Assembly (NCBI GenBank): GCA_029005135.1 | Contig: JAQXFO010000009.1 | Span: 1 to 50,873 of the forward strand | Reading direction: 5' to 3' | Length of the DNA stretch: 50,873 nt | Origin: Lachnospiraceae bacterium | GTDB taxonomy: Bacteria > Bacillota > Clostridia > Lachnospirales > Lachnospiraceae | Part shown: piece after piece, positions 1-7,872 of the stretch | Position numbering within the stretch: position 1 is the first letter of the stretch | How the letters are laid out: each line of letters starts with the position of its first letter | The notes under the pieces: generated by a model | Told to the model about the DNA's origin: nothing | Databases searched by the model: none | Seen by the model: the letters and a program-made list of their open reading frames with translations, nothing else | Translations under genes and position numbers: made by a program

Positions 1-48
1 TATCCAAAATCTTTGGCTGATTTTTGTATCAGGTTATGCGTTTAACCT

Positions 49-77
49 TTGCCTGACGCCCCGCTTCACCGTAAAAT
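49..77 (+). promoter_or_regulatory. Predicted sigma-A promoter of the MATE gene
   Basis: A -35-like TTGCCT (49-54) is followed after 17 bases by a -10-like TAAAAT (72-77). It lies about 28 bases before the start codon at 105, and a clear AGGAGGTG ribosome binding site sits in between. Only sequence similarity supports it. Confidence 0.5.
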
Positions 78-104
78 GAAGGCACATTCCTCAGGAGGTG
101 CCTT

Positions 105-1505
105 ATGTTATCGTCCCTTACCGGCAGATCAGCTGTCGAAGCCGGGTTCTTCCGCCGCGTGCTTGGCATCGCGGTCCCCGTCACCCTGCAGGCCATGCTG
201 CAGTCGTCCTTCAGCATCGTCGATCAGATCATGATCGGCCAGCTGGGCAGCACCGCCATCGCCGGTGCCGGTCTGGCCGGCAAATTTATCTCGATCTATT
301 CTGTCATCGTCTCAGCCGTCGGTACCGTGGCCGGTATCATGATCGCCCAGTATCTGGGCCGGGAAGACCGGGCGGAGGTCCGCCGCAGCTTCTTCCTCAA
401 CATCACCGCCGCAGCCGCCGTGGCCGCCCTTTTCCTTGTGGTGTCCCTCGTCATGCCGGAGCGCATCCTGGGCCTCTATATCCGGGACAAAGCCGTCATC
501 GCCGAAGGCGCCGTCTACCTGCGTCTCATCGCCTGGACCTATCTCCCGGCGGCGGGCACGACGCTGACCGCCGCCCTGCTGCGTTGTCTCGACCGGGCTT
601 CCTATCCGCTGTATGCCGGCTTTGGCGCCGCCATACTCAACACACTGCTTAACTATCTGCTGATCTTCGGTAAGGCCGGCTTGCCGCCTCTGGGCATCCG
701 GGGTGCCGCCCTGGCGACCCTCCTCTCTCAGCTGGCGGGCTTTGTGATCCTCCTCGGGCTGATGCTGATACGTCTGCCCCGCTGCCGGGCCCTGCTGAAC
801 GGCCGCGATCCCGCATCGGGAGAGGCGCTTCGGACCGCTCGTGCCGGCCGTGCTTACTATCTGGCCTATCTCATGATGCTCATGCCCATCCTGGCCAATG
901 AGTTTCTGTGGAGTCTCGGTGAAAATGTCTACGCGGTCATCTACGGCCGCCTCGGCACGGACGCCAGCACCGCCATGACCCTCACCAACCCGATCCAGGG
1001 CCTTATGATCGGCGCCCTCTGCGGTCTGTCCCAGGCCGCCGGCGTCATCATCGGCCGCCGTCTCGGTGCCGGGGAAAAGGACAAGGCCTATCGGGAATCC
1101 CGTCAGCTTCTTATCTGCGGGCTTAGCGGCGCTGTCCTTCTGTCCTGCGTCGTGATCCTTATCAGCGTCTTCTATGTCCGCCTCTTCCGGGTTGGTGACC
1201 CGGTCAGGCTGCTGACGACTCAGATCCTCACCGCCTACGCCATGGTGCTGCCCTTCAAGGTCCTCAACATGATCCTGGGCGGCGGCATTTTACGAAGCGG
1301 CGGTCAGACCGCCGTTGTTATGGTGATTGATATTATCGGCACCTGGCTCTTCGGCGTTCCGCTGGGACTTCTCGGTGCCTTCGTGCTGCAGCTGCCGGTT
1401 CCGGCCATCTATTTTCTCCTGTCCCTGGAGGAAGCTGTGCGTTTCCTGATCTCAGTGATCATCTTCCGCCGTCGGCGTTGGATGACTACCCTTAAGACAG
1501 CCTGA
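105..1505 (+). CDS. MATE family multidrug/cation antiporter
   Basis: A 466-residue, very hydrophobic protein of about twelve membrane segments, the normal size for the MatE (multi antimicrobial extrusion) family. The N-terminal half has the typical FSIVDQIMIGQLG and GLAGKF stretches, and the second half repeats the fold (NPIQGLMIGALCGLSQAAGVIIG). Family members export cationic drugs or metabolites in exchange for Na+ or H+ across the cytoplasmic membrane. The start at 105 is set by AGGAGGTG seven bases upstream. It is a one-gene unit with its own promoter and terminator, convergent with the catabolic operon, so a role in that pathway is possible but not shown. The substrate cannot be read from sequence. 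Confidence 0.9.
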   Translation: MLSSLTGRSAVEAGFFRRVLGIAVPVTLQAMLQSSFSIVDQIMIGQLGSTAIAGAGLAGKFISIYSVIVSAVGTVAGIMIAQYLGREDRAEVRRSFFLNITAAAAVAALFLVVSLVMPERILGLYIRDKAVIAEGAVYLRLIAWTYLPAAGTTLTAALLRCLDRASYPLYAGFGAAILNTLLNYLLIFGKAGLPPLGIRGAALATLLSQLAGFVILLGLMLIRLPRCRALLNGRDPASGEALRTARAGRAYYLAYLMMLMPILANEFLWSLGENVYAVIYGRLGTDASTAMTLTNPIQGLMIGALCGLSQAAGVIIGRRLGAGEKDKAYRESRQLLICGLSGAVLLSCVVILISVFYVRLFRVGDPVRLLTTQILTAYAMVLPFKVLNMILGGGILRSGGQTAVVMVIDIIGTWLFGVPLGLLGAFVLQLPVPAIYFLLSLEEAVRFLISVIIFRRRRWMTTLKTA

Positions 1506-1509
1506 CAAA

Positions 1510-1567
1510 AGGACCGTGAAGGGCAGCCGTCAGCCTCTGACGCGCTCCCTTCACGGTCCTGTTATTT
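1510..1567. terminator. Bidirectional intrinsic terminator between convergent units
   Basis: Perfect 14-bp arms (1510-1523 and 1547-1560) enclose a 23-base loop. A T-rich tail (GTTATTTATT) follows on the + strand. On the - strand the hairpin is followed by TTTTG. It fits the end of the MATE transcript and of the leftward catabolic operon. Confidence 0.8.
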
Positions 1568-1592
1568 ATTGTCGGTATGGTGATCCCGTATC

Positions 1593-2777
1593 TCAGCGGG
1601 TCAGTGCTCTCATCACGGCGCCGTAGGCTTCGCAGACTTTTTCCAGTTCGGCGATCTCGATGTACTCGTCATCGGTATGGGCCAGATTCTCTCTGGACGG
1701 ACCGAGGCCGAAGGTCTTGATCCCGGCTTCGCCGGCATAATGGCTGCCGTTGGTGCAGAAGCTGTACTGTGTCACCTCCGGTGTCTGCCCGATGGCATTG
1801 AGTTCTGTCTTAACAGCCTGAACGAAATCATCATCCTCGCTGTACAGCCAGCCCGGGAAGAAACGCTCGCCGGTGATGGTATTGCCGGTCCAGCAGGTCT
1901 CTTCGCCGACAGCATAGGATACCTTCGCCTTGATGGTCGGATCTTCAGCCATCAGCTTGTCGATCAGCTCCTGAAGCGGAGCCAGGACACTTTCCTTTGT
2001 CTCACCGACCAGCAGCCGGCGGTCATAGGTGGCCTTGCAGTAGGACGGCACGACGGAAGCCCCCGGATACGGTGTGGACTTGATATCCGTCAGTTCAAGG
2101 ATGCCTTTGCCCAGTACCGGATGCTCGGTGCAGGGCAGCTTGGTGATGGCATCAACGACCTTGCACATGCTGTAAACCGCATTCAGACCCTTGTCCGGGT
2201 TGGCGGAATGGGCCGGGATACCAAAGGTCTCCACGACGATCTCGGCACGGCCTCTCTGGCCGATCTTGAGGTTGCACAGTGAGGCTTCGCCGATCACAAC
2301 GTAATCCGGCTTGACAGCCTTGCTGATTTCACGGGCAGCGACGCCTTCGAAGCATTCTTCGTGAACAACGCCGTCAACATAGATCTCACCGGCAAAGTCG
2401 CGGTTCGTATCCCTGGCAAAGAAGCAGGCAGCGGCAGTGTAGGCCGCCACGGCGCCCTTCATATCAGAAGTGCCGCGTCCGTACATCTTGCCGTCAATGA
2501 TCTCGGCGGCGTACGGATCCTTCGTCCAGGCAGCCGGATTGGCCACCGGTACGGTATCAATATGACCGTCGAACAGGATCTTTTTGCCCGGTCGATTGCC
2601 CTTGATCACGCCGATAACGTTGCCGTAATCATCGGTCACAACATCGTCAAAACCGTTGGCGGTCATATAAGCCTTCAGCTCGCTGACAACGCCGTCTTCG
2701 TGGCCTGAGTAGCTCTGACTGTTGATCAGCTTTTTCGTCAGGGCAATCAGCTCTTCTTTTCTTTCAGCACTCAGCAT
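1593..2777 (-). CDS. ygeY: YgeY-like M20 family metallohydrolase
   Basis: A 394-residue M20/ArgE/DapE-type zinc hydrolase. Visible motifs, in order: FDGHIDTVPV (metal His and Asp), GRGTSDMKGA (bridging Asp), VVHEECFEG (catalytic and metal Glu) and a C-terminal GPSRENLAHTDDEY (metal His). The HEECFEG and SHYAGEAGIKTFG stretches resemble YgeY, the hydrolase that accompanies anaerobic urate/purine genes in enteric and gut bacteria. The start at 2777 (MLSAER) is preferred over an upstream in-frame Met at 2813, because AAGAGG lies nine bases before it. It is the last gene of the leftward operon. By analogy it would hydrolyse an amide, carbamoyl or amidine bond late in heterocycle breakdown; the substrate is inference. 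Confidence 0.85.
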   Translation of the reverse strand: MLSAERKEELIALTKKLINSQSYSGHEDGVVSELKAYMTANGFDDVVTDDYGNVIGVIKGNRPGKKILFDGHIDTVPVANPAAWTKDPYAAEIIDGKMYGRGTSDMKGAVAAYTAAACFFARDTNRDFAGEIYVDGVVHEECFEGVAAREISKAVKPDYVVIGEASLCNLKIGQRGRAEIVVETFGIPAHSANPDKGLNAVYSMCKVVDAITKLPCTEHPVLGKGILELTDIKSTPYPGASVVPSYCKATYDRRLLVGETKESVLAPLQELIDKLMAEDPTIKAKVSYAVGEETCWTGNTITGERFFPGWLYSEDDDFVQAVKTELNAIGQTPEVTQYSFCTNGSHYAGEAGIKTFGLGPSRENLAHTDDEYIEIAELEKVCEAYGAVMRALTR

Positions 2778-2852
2778 ATCGTTAATCCTCTTATTTCGCG
2801 GAATTTCAGGCAAAACAGTATCCGCCCGGTGACGAGCGGATACCGGTATGAT

Positions 2853-3350
2853 TTATTCGACAACACTTAATCTGGCATATCCGTCCATGGCATAAAGGCC
2901 CTTGACGGAAGCATCACCCATAATATCTTCAACTTCACCCACATACAGGACATGATCACCGACATCAAGGGTATTGACCAGCTTGCAGGCCAGCCAGAGG
3001 CGGCTGCCCGCGACCATCTTCTGCGGCGCGTTCATCTCATCCGTCAGCGGAAGACCGAGCAGCTCAGCCTTGCCGCCGCTGCGGCCGGAGCAGGTGCCGG
3101 CTCTGAAAGCCGCTTCCTCCAGGCCTTCACCGACGATGCTGAGACCAAAATGGCCGCTTTCGGCGATGCAGGAACCGGAGAAGCCCTTCTTGCTCAGGCA
3201 GGCCGTCACGGTTGCCGGATGATTCGAAGCGTAATTCCACCAGGAGATGGCCATGACGTTTGTCTCACCTGACGGTGCAGCCACCGTCAGGATCGCAAAC
3301 GGGTTCGGCGATGTCAGCTTTTCAGCCTGTCCAATCGTCAGTTTTTCCAT
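2853..3350 (-). CDS. Flavin reductase family (FMN-binding split barrel) protein
   Basis: A 165-residue single-domain protein of the flavin reductase-like family. The opening NPFAILTVAA, the NVMAISWWNY segment (TxSWxxxxS-like flavin contact region) and LWLACKLVNT are typical. Such proteins bind FMN and either supply reduced flavin to a partner or act as small oxidoreductases. Its ATG directly follows the TAA of the TIM-barrel gene (3351), with GGAG inside the end of that gene, so translation is probably coupled. With a PreA-like reductase and an Fe-S flavodoxin elsewhere in the island it may be part of an electron-transfer set; the partner is not known. Confidence 0.8.
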   Translation of the reverse strand: MEKLTIGQAEKLTSPNPFAILTVAAPSGETNVMAISWWNYASNHPATVTACLSKKGFSGSCIAESGHFGLSIVGEGLEEAAFRAGTCSGRSGGKAELLGLPLTDEMNAPQKMVAGSRLWLACKLVNTLDVGDHVLYVGEVEDIMGDASVKGLYAMDGYARLSVVE

Positions 3351-4019
3351 TTATTTCTCCATGTAATCGCAGACCTTGTCGATCTGTTCGGCGAAGGTAC
3401 CGTCAAACTTGTTTTCGAAGAAAGCGCCGCCGATGGTGAAGGCCCAGGAGCCGGCATCCTTAACTTCGTCAAGTCTCTGATAGCTGTTGACAGAACCGGC
3501 AAGGCAGACCGGAGCATCAACACCGGCCACAAAGGCCTTGTTCAGGGCAGCGGCATCGCCTGTGTAGCGATAGCCCAGAAGGTCGAAGCCGTAGACACCC
3601 TTCTTCAGCAGGTTGTTGGCTTCTTCGATCATGCCTTCCGGTGTGCCTTCCAGAACGGACGGACGGCCGGTGATCTGACCGACGAACGGCATATATCTCA
3701 GGTTGTTGGCCTTGCAGTAGTCATTGATGGAATCGAAGTACAGAGTACCCATCAGGATGTCAACGCCGCATTCGACAGCCATCTTGGCGCCGGCCATACA
3801 TTCTTCTTCGGTGTAGGCAACGATTTCCAGGAAAGTTGTCTTGCCGCATTCCTTCATATAGGCATACAGCTTCTTCATGTCTTCCAGCGGCAGACCTTCT
3901 TCTTTGAAGCCCCACAGCTTGGCCTTGGCGTCCTTGCAGGCCTCGAAGATCTCGGCAGCGTTAGCCACTGTGCGGTCGTTGTGTGTCAGCATAACAATGA
4001 GTTCGGGATGTTTAGCCAT
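3351..4019 (-). CDS. TIM-barrel protein of unknown function
   Basis: A 222-residue protein that I cannot assign to a named enzyme. Alternating short strands and helices (LIVMLTHND, AKLWGFKEEG, TTFLEIVAYT, VDILMGTLYF, VYGFDLLGY, DAPVCLAGSV, WAFTIGGAFFE) give an eight-fold beta/alpha barrel pattern. The last two elements resemble the phosphate- or ligand-binding end of HisA/HisF, NadC and KDPG-aldolase-type barrels. It may therefore be a lyase, aldolase or isomerase. It sits between a predicted promoter (4104-4132) and the coupled flavin reductase, so it heads a sub-operon ending with the YgeY-like hydrolase. Ribosome binding site: AAAGGAATG. Confidence 0.7.
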   Translation of the reverse strand: MAKHPELIVMLTHNDRTVANAAEIFEACKDAKAKLWGFKEEGLPLEDMKKLYAYMKECGKTTFLEIVAYTEEECMAGAKMAVECGVDILMGTLYFDSINDYCKANNLRYMPFVGQITGRPSVLEGTPEGMIEEANNLLKKGVYGFDLLGYRYTGDAAALNKAFVAGVDAPVCLAGSVNSYQRLDEVKDAGSWAFTIGGAFFENKFDGTFAEQIDKVCDYMEK

Positions 4020-4103
4020 GATAAATCATTCCTTTCATAAAACTGATATATGATATGTTATTTTGTCGGAAATCTTTTGAGACTGCCCGACAGTAGTCTA
4101 TAC

Positions 4104-4135
4104 ATTATACGTGAAAGTCTTGACAAACTCAAGAC
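4104..4135 (-). promoter_or_regulatory. Internal promoter with inverted repeat over the -35
   Basis: On the - strand TTGAGT (4127-4132) and a consensus TATAAT (4104-4109) are 17 bases apart. A perfect inverted repeat, GTCTTGA-5-TCAAGAC (4117-4135), covers the -35 and part of the spacer, as a repressor or activator site would. It differs from the GntR dyad. The promoter would drive the TIM-barrel, flavin reductase and ygeY genes separately from the upstream operon. Confidence 0.65.
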
Positions 4136-4159
4136 ATGACAGCGCATGACTCCCGTTTA

Positions 4160-4501
4160 TCAGGGATGCGGTGCGCAGCTCCAGCTGATCAGCGCATCAA
4201 CATCACCGATGTTGGTGATCTTGTGACCGGTGGCCGGCGGAATCAAAAGGGCATCGCCCTTCTCCAGTTCATAATAGGTGTCATCTTCCGGGAAATAGAC
4301 CAGAACATGGCCCTGCATGCAGAAGAAAACCTCATGGGCTTCGGCATGCCCCGGATCAAGGCCGCCGACAGCGCCCGGTTTCAGCTGGGAGACGCCAAAG
4401 GTGATCTTGTCGGTGTGCAGATACTCACGAACGAGTTCCTGCTCATCCATAAAGACCTTAGCATCCTTCGGGTGATAAATCTTACCGAGTTTTTCTGCCA
4501 T
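4160..4501 (-). CDS. Small single-domain cupin protein
   Basis: A 113-residue single cupin. The first cupin motif is seen as GHAEAHEVFFCMQGHVLVYF and the second as GDALLIPPATGHKI; the histidines and glutamate (H, H, E, H) can bind a divalent metal. Small cupins of this kind act as isomerases, as epimerases or as accessory proteins to sugar or heterocycle pathways. Ribosome binding site AAGGAGGAA. It closes the first block of the operon (GntR to cupin), just before the internal promoter. The function cannot be fixed from sequence. Confidence 0.8.
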   Translation of the reverse strand: MAEKLGKIYHPKDAKVFMDEQELVREYLHTDKITFGVSQLKPGAVGGLDPGHAEAHEVFFCMQGHVLVYFPEDDTYYELEKGDALLIPPATGHKITNIGDVDALISWSCAPHP

Positions 4502-4580
4502 AGCAATTCCTCCTTAAGCGCATTTATGCCGGGGCGGTCCCGAAGGGCCGTCCCGGTCACTGCATTCATGTCAGGCGGGA

Positions 4581-5030
4581 TTATTTCCCGTCGTTGTAAG
4601 CGCCGGCATTTTCCAGCGGATTGATGCCTGTGTACGGAACGGCGTTGCCGTCGCTGTTGGCACCCTTACCGGTTCTGGTGATCGTACAGCCGGTGTAATC
4701 CACGATGCCGCCGATGGCCACGAAGGGCTTCTTCACTGTCACGGTCACGGATTCCACCACATCACTGGCATCAAAGATCTCGTCAGCGATACGCTGGGCG
4801 ATTCTCTGAACCATCTTGTGCTGTTCCTGTGTGACAACTCTCTTGGCGCAATCGTAGAGGACCAGATAGCTGATGCCCTGTGAATAGTCGTCGTCCTGGC
4901 ACTTGCCCGTCTCATCGGATTCACAGGTGATGTCGACGACGAACTTGGCGCCGAATTTATTTTCCTCCGGGAAATACCCGTGGGTACCCCAGAACTGCAT
5001 GCCTTTGGCGATCGTGGTGCAATTAGACAT
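4581..5030 (-). CDS. FolB-like (dihydroneopterin aldolase) T-fold protein
   Basis: A 149-residue protein. Its N-terminal half (GMQFWGTHGYFPEENKFG, then KFVVDITCES) resembles dihydroneopterin aldolase/epimerase, where YGYHGVLPEERKLGQRFEVD is typical. The later VESVTVTVKKPFVAI matches the end of the T-fold (typical VTVRKPxAPI). The tunnelling fold binds pterins, purines and urate, and the glutamate in the EE(N/R)K segment anchors the ring in characterised members. No other folate gene is near, and its neighbours are purine/pyrimidine hydrolases, so a heterocycle-binding or ring-cleaving role in the island is more likely than folate synthesis. That is inference. It has a longer C-terminal tail (GKGANSDGNAVPYTG) than usual FolB. 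Confidence 0.72.
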   Translation of the reverse strand: MSNCTTIAKGMQFWGTHGYFPEENKFGAKFVVDITCESDETGKCQDDDYSQGISYLVLYDCAKRVVTQEQHKMVQRIAQRIADEIFDASDVVESVTVTVKKPFVAIGGIVDYTGCTITRTGKGANSDGNAVPYTGINPLENAGAYNDGK

Positions 5031-5059
5031 TTCTTATATTCCTCCGCAATTATCCGTAA

Positions 5060-6388
5060 TTAGTCCTGATACGGCTGGCCGGCCCAGAAGTCGCGTGTGC
5101 AGTCCTTGAATTCCTGACGGATGCGTTCTTCGTCGAGGTTCAGGGCGTGACCGTCCTTAGCGACCATGACACCGTTGACATAGACAGCCTTGATATCTTC
5201 CGGCTCTTTTCTCCAGAAGACTTCCTGAACAACGTTCTTCTCATTCAGGTAGATGGCGGCATTGCCTGTCAGTACCTGGAAGTCGGCGCTGTAGCCTTCA
5301 CGCAGGGCACCGACATCCGTGAAGCCGAGACCCTTCGGGCCCATCTCTGTGGCGATCTCGAAGGCCTGCAGCGGGGTCAGAGCGTACTTGGTGTAGTTCT
5401 TGCCCATCTGCATCAGAGCCAGATAGCGCATGTTTTCGAAGAAGTTGCCTTCACCGTTGTCCGTACCGAGACCGACATTGATGCCATTCTTCAGCATATC
5501 GCTGACCGGGGCGATACCGGCGTTGCACAGGGCGTTGGAACGCGGCTGAGTGGAGATGCCGACACCCATGGAACCCATGATGTTCAGTTCGACCGGTTCC
5601 ATGCAGGAGCACTGGTTGGCCCAGGCCTTGCCGCCTTCCCAGAAGCCGATCTTCTTGTAAAGCTCGGCTGTGGTCATGCCGTATTTGTCATAGGCGCACT
5701 TGCATTCGTCCGGACCTTCGTTCATGTGGATCTGGATGATCTCGTCCATGTCGCGGGCCATGCCGGCGGCTTTCTTCAGGAACGGGACAGAGCAGGAGAA
5801 AGTGGTATGGGTGCAGATCGTACCGCGGATATCGTTGTTGCCGGTGGCACGCATGGCCAGAATGAAGTCGGCGTTTTCTTTCAGGTTCTCTTCACCGTTT
5901 TCCGTGCTGATGCGCTCATTGGATTCCAGAGACAGGACGCCCTTGATGCCGGCCTGGCGCAGGACCTTCTCTTCTGTCAGAAGTCTCTTGCCGTTTTCGG
6001 CGAAGGGAGCTTCCAGAATGTCGTTGATCAGGGTAACACCGGTCTTCAGGTGTTCCAGAGAGGCGTATTCGGCGGTGATGCGGATGGTTTCCAGAGTCTG
6101 ACGGTTCTCAACGACCGGCCACCAGAAGTCTTCCAGCAGCGGCTTCAGGCTCAGGTTCGGTTCGACGGCGCCGTGGGCGATCGTCTCATACATATGTGTG
6201 TGAGTACAGGCGAATGTCGGGATGATGATGTTTTCACGAGCATCAAGAACCCCTTCTTTGCCCATCAGTTTCTCGTTCGGAACCACTTCTGTGATCTTGC
6301 CGTCTTCAACAACAAAACCATAGTCTTTCTTTGCTTCGTTTGCGGACATGATGAGCCATCCCGCCATAACACCGGTAATTTTTTCCAT
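5060..6388 (-). CDS. SsnA/TRZ-ATZ-type metal-dependent amidohydrolase
   Basis: A 443-residue amidohydrolase. Metal and catalytic motifs are ACTHTHMYE (HxH), QIHMNEGPDE (third His and Glu), THTTFS and GLGTDNGEGN (Asp), in the usual order; the C-terminal GLREGYSADFQVL-like segment closes the beta-sandwich. The family includes guanine deaminase, chlorohydrolases and SsnA, the ring hydrolase of anaerobic urate breakdown. The start at 6388 (MEKITG) is chosen because AAGGAAAA lies before it and the longer reading frame has no ribosome site. It is one of two such enzymes in the island (the other is at 15725-17089). Likely substrate: an amino- or oxo-substituted purine or pterin ring, or its partly opened product. 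Confidence 0.85.
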   Translation of the reverse strand: MEKITGVMAGWLIMSANEAKKDYGFVVEDGKITEVVPNEKLMGKEGVLDARENIIIPTFACTHTHMYETIAHGAVEPNLSLKPLLEDFWWPVVENRQTLETIRITAEYASLEHLKTGVTLINDILEAPFAENGKRLLTEEKVLRQAGIKGVLSLESNERISTENGEENLKENADFILAMRATGNNDIRGTICTHTTFSCSVPFLKKAAGMARDMDEIIQIHMNEGPDECKCAYDKYGMTTAELYKKIGFWEGGKAWANQCSCMEPVELNIMGSMGVGISTQPRSNALCNAGIAPVSDMLKNGINVGLGTDNGEGNFFENMRYLALMQMGKNYTKYALTPLQAFEIATEMGPKGLGFTDVGALREGYSADFQVLTGNAAIYLNEKNVVQEVFWRKEPEDIKAVYVNGVMVAKDGHALNLDEERIRQEFKDCTRDFWAGQPYQD

Positions 6389-6435
6389 AGCTTTTTTCCT
6401 TTCTTTTATATTATGAAATGTCCAGCATTTCAAAC

Positions 6436-7794
6436 TCACTTAACAGGAATGTAGGCGCCGCTGCCCTTTTCGACATCGACGATGCCGTCCTTCATGACAA
6501 CGCGGCCGCCCTTGATGGTGCAGGTGCACCGGCCTTCCAGTTTAAAGCCTTCGAAGATCGAGTAATCCGTCTTGCCGGCCACGGCCTCCATGCCGTAGGT
6601 CCACTCGCCCGCCTTCGGATCGAAGAAGGCCAGGTCGGCATCACTGCCCGGAGCAATGGTGCCCTTGCGCGGATACAGACCGTAGAACTTCGCCGCGTTG
6701 GTCGAGGTCATCCGGACAAAGGCCGGCATGTTAAGACCGCCCTTGATGACGCCCTCGGAGAAGGCATACATCATGCGTGTCTGAACACCGTCGACGCCGC
6801 AGGGCACCGTCATATAGTTGGTTCCCAGCTTATAACGGCGGGAATACGGGCAATGGTCGGTGGACAGGATCGCGATCTCCTCGTTGACCAGAGCTTCCTT
6901 CAGTCTGTCGGCATCCGCCTGTGAGCGGAGCGGCGGATTCATGGTGTAGAGAGCGCCTTCGCCGCCCTTCATATTCTCGATGGTGAACTGCATGTAGTGC
7001 GGACAGGATTCCAGAATGAAATTCTCATTCCCGGCCGCTTTTTCACGGGCGCGGATCTCCGCTGTCTGACGGCTGCTGGTATGGGCGATGCAGAGGCGGG
7101 TTCCCGTCTCCTTCGCGATGGCCAGCACGTTCTCCACGGCGATCTGCTCGGAGATATTCGGCCGTGTCAGGGACAGAGCCGTCATATCCGACGTATCAGC
7201 CGGGTATTTCTCCTTCATACAGTCTATGATACTCTTTTCCTCGGCATGCACAAGAAGAGTTCCCTTATCATGGATGCTTTCCATGATGTTGCGGAAGTCG
7301 CCCGGCAGAAGGGAGGTATGCGGATAGTAGGTATAGGCCTTGAAATTGCGGATACCCTCATCCAGGATTTCATCGAGGCGGGGCAGCTCTTCGCGCCAGT
7401 TCTCGGTGAAGGTATAGTGCAGAGCAAAGTCGACAGCCGCATCCCGGCCGGCTTCCTTGCGGGCAGCGATGCAGTGCAGGGGATCTTCCCCGACGCCCGG
7501 CTCGCAGAAATCCACCACGGTGGTGGTGCCGCCGGCCAGGGCCGCTTTGGAGCCCGAGTAGAAATCATCGGCGATCGGAATATCGCCGAAACCGCCGAAA
7601 TGCACATGGCCGTCCACGCCGCCCGGCACGACATACTGACCGGCCGCGTCGACCATGTCACAGTCGGGGTAAAGGGCTCTGACATCCGTCTCCGGAGAGA
7701 GCACCGCGGCGATCCGGCCGTTTTCAAGGATCAGAGAGGCCCGGTATTCCCGGCACTCATCGACAACAATACCATTGACAACAGCAGTAACCAT
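6436..7794 (-). CDS. hydA: Dihydropyrimidinase / D-hydantoinase family cyclic amidohydrolase
   Basis: A 452-residue HydA/HyuA-type enzyme that opens cyclic amides (dihydropyrimidines, hydantoins, cyclic ureides). All metal-site elements are present: GGVDGHVHF (HxH), the bridging carboxylated lysine in IRNFKAYTYY, LLVHAEEKS, CIAHTSSR and ILSTDHCPY (Asp). FKAYTYY differs from the usual FKMFMAY context, so the substrate pocket may differ. Ribosome binding site AAGGAGGAA. It follows the PreA-like reductase and precedes the SsnA-like enzyme, the order expected for reduce-then-hydrolyse chemistry on a pyrimidine or purine ring. Confidence 0.88.
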   Translation of the reverse strand: MVTAVVNGIVVDECREYRASLILENGRIAAVLSPETDVRALYPDCDMVDAAGQYVVPGGVDGHVHFGGFGDIPIADDFYSGSKAALAGGTTTVVDFCEPGVGEDPLHCIAARKEAGRDAAVDFALHYTFTENWREELPRLDEILDEGIRNFKAYTYYPHTSLLPGDFRNIMESIHDKGTLLVHAEEKSIIDCMKEKYPADTSDMTALSLTRPNISEQIAVENVLAIAKETGTRLCIAHTSSRQTAEIRAREKAAGNENFILESCPHYMQFTIENMKGGEGALYTMNPPLRSQADADRLKEALVNEEIAILSTDHCPYSRRYKLGTNYMTVPCGVDGVQTRMMYAFSEGVIKGGLNMPAFVRMTSTNAAKFYGLYPRKGTIAPGSDADLAFFDPKAGEWTYGMEAVAGKTDYSIFEGFKLEGRCTCTIKGGRVVMKDGIVDVEKGSGAYIPVK

Positions 7795-7872
7795 GCTTTC
7801 CTCCTTCGTCAGGCGGGGACAGACACGGCGGCCTGTCCCTGGCTGACTGTATCAGTCTGTCTGCTCAGCGCA

